A DNA stretch of 64,000 nt from Lineus longissimus (lineage: Eukaryota; Nemertea; Pilidiophora; Heteronemertea; Lineidae), in NCBI RefSeq assembly GCF_910592395.1, contig NC_088318.1:10664349-10728348 (forward strand), given 5' to 3'. Below are positions 57,981 through 64,000 of the stretch, in pieces. Positions within the stretch are counted from its first letter, which is position 1, and each line of letters begins with the position of its first letter. The notes below the pieces were generated by a model. The model was not told the DNA's origin and made no database searches. It was given only the letters and a program-made list of their open reading frames with translations. Both the position numbers and the translations under genes were made by a program.

Positions 57981-58601
57981 TGAAACCAACATCCTTCTAG
58001 TTTGGTTGATCTTCAAACAGCTGGACAACAGGATTCTTCTATATGCTTCTTTATTGGATCAGTCTTGCTGTACATAGATTATTGTGGACCTCGCCTACTC
58101 TGGTCTATCCTGATCTCTGATCTCTCTAGAACTAGGAATCAAGCTAGAATTTATATCATTTTGTGTTTTGTTTTAGGTTACTTATGACCAAAATAAGGAA
58201 CTCAATTCAGAGAATTGAGTGGGCGAATACGCCAAACATTCTGTAGTCATGGGGTTGTTTCTAAGAGAGACTAGCTTCAAGTCCTAGCAATCATCAACAT
58301 TCTGTTAGTCATATGTATCGAACCACAACATACACCTACAACTTCTAGGAACTTGACCAGTGACGTACGGGTAAAGCGAAGTCCAGCCGGAAGTTTGGCA
58401 AGACTTTGGTCACCCATGTTGTGGTATCAACATGGTTATATCGACGATCACCATACGTAATACCAACATGGAATGCCTAATCCAGTTCCTTGTTATAGAA
58501 ATACAAGCCAAGCAATGGTTCTAACATAGGGCTAACAACACAAAATAAAATAAATGACAATTTAACTAAATTAATTACAACCAAATATACCCTCGGTATC
58601 A
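57981..58601 (-). repeat. LTR-like block 2
   Basis: 621 bp, same ends and neighbouring polypurine complement as block 1, and nearly identical to block 3. Confidence 0.5.
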
Positions 58602-59295
58602 CTCCTCCCCCCTACGAATAATTTCAACTCCAGTTGAAAATAACGATCTGGAATTGCGATTATATCAAGCTAGAGTCCAATCCAGTTAGAACTTTTCCAA
58701 ACAAAAAATAAAATAGAAATCTAATTATGGGGACAACCAACTTCTCCTTTTAAATGACCTTAAAATCATTACAATAGGCTGCTCATCCTGATGTCAACAG
58801 TGGTTCTGGCAACTGCTAAACCTGCTTGGAACAATACAACTAGACCATTGTTAAATGAAAAACCGTTGACCTCTTCTGAGTTTACCGTCATACATTTCTC
58901 AGAATGTATCTATAATATCAAAATGTTGCAACTCCAAACTGCATAGGCAGATAGACAATGTATGTTCAAAATAAGACACTCAATATTTATACCGATATTA
59001 ACGTACCAATCACACTACACTCCCTCCCCCCAAAAAACCATTGACAACACCCTAAGTGTTGAATGAATGGTCATCATAGTAGCGAATCAATTGAAAAGAA
59101 TGTTCATAACTGCAAGAAAATTGTTCATATATTAGAAGATGAGACACAGGCGAGTTTGTTGAAAATAGTTCATCAAGAAACATCAGCTCGTTGAAAATAG
59201 TTCATCAAGAAACATCAGTGTTCTATTATATCATATATAGATATCGTGCAGTAATCCGTTGCCCTGATGTTTTTCAAAACACCAGCTAACTTCTG

Positions 59296-59982
59296 GTGTC
59301 TAGCACTCCGTTTATACCTAACTGTGTACTGCCTGTTCATTGCAAAATATATACTGAAATCCGACACAGTCTGTTTTCCAATTATGAACTAAGGTGGCGG
59401 AACGAAATTAGTTCCATGCCTAAGCTGAGAACCTATACCACTTTCAAAACTGAACTTAAATCGGAGGCGTATGTCCGGAAATCAATGAGTAGACTGAACA
59501 GGGCTAATATTGCTAAACTCAGAAACGGCACCTTTCCTATAAACATTGAAATGGGGCGATACCGGGGATTACCATTACCCCAAAGAACTTGTCTGATGTG
59601 TACTGGTGATAACGTCGAATAAGAGGAGCACTTTCTATTGGAATGTCCTGCATATGATGTTTGTAGAAGAGAATTAAATGATAGTGCCGCTGTTGTAGTT
59701 CCTGGGTTTGCCGGCGGGGACGCGCGCGGGCAACTGGCGGTGCTGCTGAGCAATCAAGAGTTGGCTGGGGCAGTGGCTAAATACTGTGTATCATCACTGA
59801 AGATATGTAACGTAAAGCCTACACCCTAGTAAGCTTCGGCAGCACTGCCAGCCGCTGGCGCGGGCTCTCGCGGCAGCCCCCGAACGAAACGTACATATAG
59901 TATAGTGTCTTGTAAGCCAGATATGGCTGGCCATTATATATTATGGATGAGACTTAAATAAATAAATAATGAATAAATAAAT
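59296..59982 (+). pseudogene. LINE 3' tail fragment, copy 2
   Basis: Offset of exactly 2372 bp from copy 1, with the same in-frame TAA inside the zinc-knuckle-like region and essentially the same sequence (one base difference seen: CCATTACC against CCCTTACC). The shared stop shows that the fragment was dead before the unit was duplicated. Confidence 0.7.
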
Positions 59983-60352
59983 AATATATGACAATATTCG
60001 ATAATCCAAAGGTGAAGATCCTTGGAGGCATCCTTCTACGTCGTGACTGCTAGGCTGACATCTGCCGCATGGCTGTTGTAACCTTAACGTTTTAATGGAA
60101 CTTGAACGGACATCTGCTGCTTGGCGTATGAAACGTCTGCTGCTTGGCGGATAAACCGTATTTTAAAGATGTGGTAAAACCACCGTAATTGTCTTGGATG
60201 ACATGACGAGTAACTGCCGTTCATGTCTTGGATGACATGACGTGTAACTGCCGTTTCATTCAGCGACTAGCGTATCCATAGATAAAACGTGAGAAAAGAG
60301 ACAATGTTCATGACGATTGATAAGAGGCGACGGTAATTAACGTTCATACGGA

Positions 60353-60973
60353 TGAAACCAACATCCTTCTAGTTTGGTTGATCTTCAAACAGCTGGACAA
60401 CAGGATTCTTCTATATGCTTCTTTATTGGATCAGTCTTGCTGTACATAGATTATTGTGGACCTCGCCTACTCTGGTCTATCCTGATCTCTGATCTCTCTA
60501 GAACTAGGAATCAAGCTAGAATTTATATCATTTTGTGTTTTGTTTTAGGTTACTTATGACCAAAATAAGGAACTCAATTCAGAGAATTGAGTGGGCGAAT
60601 ACGCCAAACATTCTGTAGTCATGGGGTTGTTTCTAAGAGAGACTAGCTTCAAGTCCTAGCAATCATCAACATTCTGTTAGTCATATGTATCGAACCACAA
60701 CATACACCTACAACTTCTAGGAACTTGACCAGTGACGTACGGGTAAAGCGAAGTCCAGCCGGAAGTTTGGCAAGACTTTGGTCACCCATGTTGTGGTATC
60801 AACATGGTTATATCGACGATCACCATACGTAATACCAACATGGAATGCCTAATCCAGTTCCTTGTTATAGAAATACAAGCCTAGCAATGGTTCTAACATA
60901 GGGCTAACAACACAAAATATAATAAATGACAATTTAACTAAATTAATTACAACCAAATATACCCTCGGTATCA
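60353..60973 (-). repeat. LTR-like block 3
   Basis: 621 bp, nearly identical to block 2, with only a handful of differences seen over the whole unit (for example GCCAAGC against GCCTAGC). Confidence 0.5.
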
Positions 60974-61814
60974 CTCCTCCCCCCTACGAATAATTTCAAC
61001 TCCAGTTGAAAATAACGATCTGGAATTGCGATTATATCAAGCTAGAGTCCAATCCAGTTAGAACTTTTCCAAACAAAAAATAAAATAGAAATCTAATTAT
61101 GGGGACAACCAACTGCTCCTTTTAAATGACCTTAAAATCATTACAATAGGCTGCTCATCCTGATGTCAACAGTGGTTCTGGCAACTGCTAAACCTGCTTG
61201 GAACAATACAACTAGACCATTGTTAAATGAAAAACCGTTGACCTCTTCTGAGTTTACCGTCATACATTTCTCAGAATGTATCTATAATATCAAAATGTTG
61301 CAACTCCAAACTGCATAGGCAGATAGACAATGTATGTTCAAAATAAGACACTCAATATTTATACCGATATTAACGTACCAATCACACTACACTCCCTCCC
61401 CCCAAAAAACCATTGACAACACCCTAAGTGTTGAATGAATGGTCATCATAGTAGCGAATCAATTGAAAAGAATGTTCATAACTGCAAGAAAATTGTTCAT
61501 ATATTAGAAGATGAGACACAGGCGAGTTTGTTGAAAATAGTTCATCAAGAAACATCAGCTCGTTGAAAATAGTTCATCAAGAAACATCAGTGTTCTATTA
61601 TATCATATATGGGCCATTTTCAAAAAGTTCAGCATAATAACGGTAAAGACAAACTTTTAAAAAATTTGTTTCAGTTCATGTCCTTGAAGGCATCATGGGA
61701 CAAAGTAGGGTCTGCAGAAGGTGACACTCAACCAGCAATGCTAGATTTTAAGTACTTTTTCCAAAACCTGAATTCTAAATTTTTGGGCAGTGTCTTTACC
61801 GTTTTCCATGTAAT

Positions 61815-61925
61815 GGTAAAGACATAACGGTAAAGACTCTGACACATGACAGTAACGGATGAGACATAATGGTAAAGACTGTGGCACTTGGCATTAACGG
61901 AAGAGACATAACGGTAAAGAATTAA
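61815..61925 (+). repeat. ~48-bp tandem repeat, about 3 copies
   Basis: GACATAACGGTAAAGACT recurs with ACATGACAGTAACGGA-type spacers, just right of the 2.4-kb array. Confidence 0.75.
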
Positions 61926-61949
61926 GTCAAAGATGCACTTGAAATGCAA

Positions 61950-63136
61950 AACATAACTTTTTATTAGTGAAAATAAAATCAGCAGTTCATGTAACTATCA
62001 TAACACATCTTGGTGCGAAACTAAGGGGCGGCTCAACATTTTCAACATCATCACATGTAGGCTACTATAATATGTACTGAGATACTTCTGGGGAGGGGGT
62101 GATTTGACATGTTTGATGTGGATGTACTGTACTAATAAATAGCTTTATCATCATACAATTTTGGGAAATGTAAAAAAAGATTCTGAAAAGAAAATGTTGA
62201 ACCAACCCTCACTGAATAACACTGAATAACAAAAATAATATTTTAATAAACAAGTGACCTGACTGACTGTCCGTCCACCAACAGTTTGAACACATAACAA
62301 TATGACCTGAAGCCACTGGTGCAATTTATCGCCGAAACTGCTCCAAAATCTGTCATTGAGTGACAAATTCTTTTGTTAATTTCTGGGCAGGCTGCCTCCC
62401 AACAAAGCATTTCTGTCGAAGCGACAAAACGTAGTGGGAAATTGCGTCAGTGGGTTAGGCTTTAAGATTGCACTCTCTGATTTTTTAGTCTATGGTGACT
62501 AGTCTTGGCCTCTTGGGCAGGGAGCAGATAATACCCCAACAACAATGATGCATGAAATTATTTGAAATTGAGCTAAATGATTCAAACAAAAATCTTGGGA
62601 CTACTTGCCCATTATTGCAACTTAAAAACTATTAATATTCTAAAAAAACTTTGTTAAACTTCTTTAAAACAGCCTGATAAAACTACAACTCCAAAGAAAA
62701 GTTCAAACTGTGCAAAGCAACCACTGTATCGATTTTCCTCATCTTTGATAAAACAATGATTGGGCCATTCTTTTGTTTTACCATGTTCTGCTTATTAGAT
62801 TTCAAGGCCTTCAAAATTGATCAAAGGACAAGTATTTTGCTGTGAAACTTTGACAGAAGATAGAGCATGACTGGGATATCAGTGAGAAAGAATTCATTTA
62901 TCTTTTATGAAACCTTGTCAATTTTAAAATGTATTGTCACATGTGTGAACAAAATTGCCCTCATAAAGACACCTCCTTAATAAAAGGCCTTATCAAATAG
63001 AAATTTTCAGAAATTTGCACATTGGGGGAACCCTTCCTTAAGTCCCCATCACCTTCACGATACTTTTCAGCTTTCAAAACGTCAAACCCTCAAACATCAA
63101 CACGTCGATTTTGACTGCTCATGAAATAGCAAGCCT
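61950..63136. other. Intergenic, nothing recognised
   Basis: AT-rich sequence with no supported gene or repeat family; downstream flank of the minus-strand ORF at 63137. Confidence 0.5.
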
Positions 63137-64000
63137 TTACAGTTGGAAATTTTGAATCATTTTTTCTATGGCACTTTCCTTGACGCCATCCAGGGTAAAT
63201 GGCGGTGGGCCTTGAAATTTGACTTCCTCTAGTATGTACCTATAATCAACAATTTCTGTGTCATCTCTTCGTGGCCAATCAAAGGTCGAAGTCCCACATT
63301 TCCTTTCAAGGAACTTGAACGTTGCATTATCAGCAGTTTTTTCAATGGCCCGCCCAATATAAAACTTCCCTTTTTTGAACCCCCTACCATAGAACAGCAC
63401 GGCATAGTACCTGTTGACTTCTATAGACATTGGTGTTTTGCAGATGTTACCAGGCAACCCGACTTCAGGTACCCATTCAATGTCAGAGTCATCATCAGAT
63501 TCCATCTCATCACCACAGCTCATGCCCTCATCTTTATTTTCCATAAATTTGGAAGCCCTCCACGCTTTCCACTGAAGATACTCATTTCGAGCATTGACAT
63601 CCAGAGTATTCAAATCTTCAATGACTATGTCATAGCCTTCAGCCAAACGCTTTTCAAATTTTCTAATTGTCTCTGAATTTAGATTTGCTTCTAATTTTGA
63701 GACAATCTGGTTTGCTTTATTTTGTTGCTTGCCATGATCAAACTCAACTTGTTTCCGCGAGTGGCATGAGCAAAAAACTTCGTCGCCAACTAATTTTGAC
63801 CAGCAGAAACATGAAATTTCGCGGTGGAAGAGTTTTCCCTGAAAATCCTTGTAGGTCATCACCTGATGGATTTTCATAGTACCTGGTACTGGGTTTAGGG
63901 AAACATCTTTCAAGGAATCTACATTAGTGCTTATTTCCTCTGACGTTATCTCATACATTGTAATATTGATTGTGTTTTGCACTGATTCCAACAACTGCTT
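63137..64000 (-). CDS. Uncharacterised, probably transposon-associated protein, 5' end outside the window
   Basis: An intronless frame of at least 287 codons, open through the window edge, so the true start is not visible. N-terminal part: F-C-W-x(9)-F-C-S-C-H, a possible metal site. Middle: a charged helix, then an acidic stretch (DEMESDDDSDIEW). C-terminal part: YYAVLFYGRGFKKGKFYIGR, then FKFLERKCG and FDWPRRDDTEIVDY. The pattern Y-I-G-x-A/V, F-x-x-K, F-x-W-P-x-x-D-D recurs at the end of many orphan invertebrate proteins carried by DNA transposons, as far as I recall. No catalytic domain is visible here. Confidence 0.6.
   Translation of the reverse strand, partial: KQLLESVQNTINITMYEITSEEISTNVDSLKDVSLNPVPGTMKIHQVMTYKDFQGKLFHREISCFCWSKLVGDEVFCSCHSRKQVEFDHGKQQNKANQIVSKLEANLNSETIRKFEKRLAEGYDIVIEDLNTLDVNARNEYLQWKAWRASKFMENKDEGMSCGDEMESDDDSDIEWVPEVGLPGNICKTPMSIEVNRYYAVLFYGRGFKKGKFYIGRAIEKTADNATFKFLERKCGTSTFDWPRRDDTEIVDYRYILEEVKFQGPPPFTLDGVKESAIEKMIQNFQL

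Larger units (their letters stand above)
55550..61608 (-). mobile_element. Tandem array of LTR-element-like units (2.44 kb, 2.37 kb, partial 1.26 kb)
   Basis: Units start at 55550, 57981 and 60353 (TGAAACCAACAT each time); the third stops at 61608, where similarity to the others ends abruptly. On the minus strand each unit shows GGGGGGAGGAG (polypurine-like) directly followed by TGATACC and, about 600 bp on, GGTTTCA: an LTR-like block with near-perfect short inverted ends. A second purine tract, TATAAATA and AATAAA are also present. The order is then LTR-internal-LTR-internal-LTR-partial internal. No gag or pol frame exists; the internal part holds a LINE 3' tail. Units 2 and 3 are nearly identical; unit 1 is diverged on its left side only. 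A plain satellite or a Penelope-like tandem is an alternative. Confidence 0.65.

Overview
This is animal nuclear DNA: short phase-consistent exons with GT/AG borders, kilobase introns, no operons, and roughly a third or more of the sequence in repeats. Two genes have clear human counterparts. Protein divergence, the repeat content (tRNA-derived SINEs, TTAA-flanked miniature elements, foldback elements, LINE tails) and the abundance of ACATGT-type words suggest an invertebrate metazoan, probably marine (lophotrochozoan or invertebrate deuterostome). The species cannot be fixed from the window.

Layout. (1) 517-12924, + strand: the C-terminal half of CPSF1 (CPSF160, mRNA 3'-end processing) in 18 exons; its 5' part lies left of the window. 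Its introns hold a TTAA-flanked foldback element, two tandem arrays, SINEs and a MITE. A degenerate array of about 44 bp starts just after the stop. (2) 12925-21048: repeat-rich intergenic DNA with an 80-bp array, a cluster of CCATGG palindromes, two foldback elements and degenerate CCCTAA repeats. (3) 21049-41059, + strand: a complete mitochondrial FAD-dependent oxidoreductase/aminomethyltransferase-fold gene of the PDPR/DMGDH/SARDH family, closest to PDPR. All 16 exon positions join in frame to about 903 codons. Two of the 16 positions are occupied by tandemly duplicated, phase-matched alternative exons (6a/6b and 10a/10b), which is the most interesting signal in the window. (4) 41060-44992: PDPR 3' flank with no supported gene. 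(5) 44993-53337, + strand: an unrecognised gene of about 1.4 thousand codons, with a helical N-terminal domain and a single 3.3-kb exon of repeat-rich, Ser/Lys/Arg-rich sequence. (6) 55360-61608: a minisatellite next to a tandem array of about 2.4-kb units that look like a non-autonomous LTR element on the minus strand, carrying a dead LINE 3' tail. (7) 63137-64000, minus strand: an uncharacterised, probably transposon-associated ORF open at the window edge.

The genes do not form a pathway. CPSF1 is nuclear and recognises the poly(A) signal. The PDPR-like protein is mitochondrial and in vertebrates tunes pyruvate dehydrogenase phosphatase. The third protein is probably nuclear by composition. 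Exon coordinates were read by hand from splice-site consensus, frame continuity and recalled family similarity; no alignment or transcript data were available.
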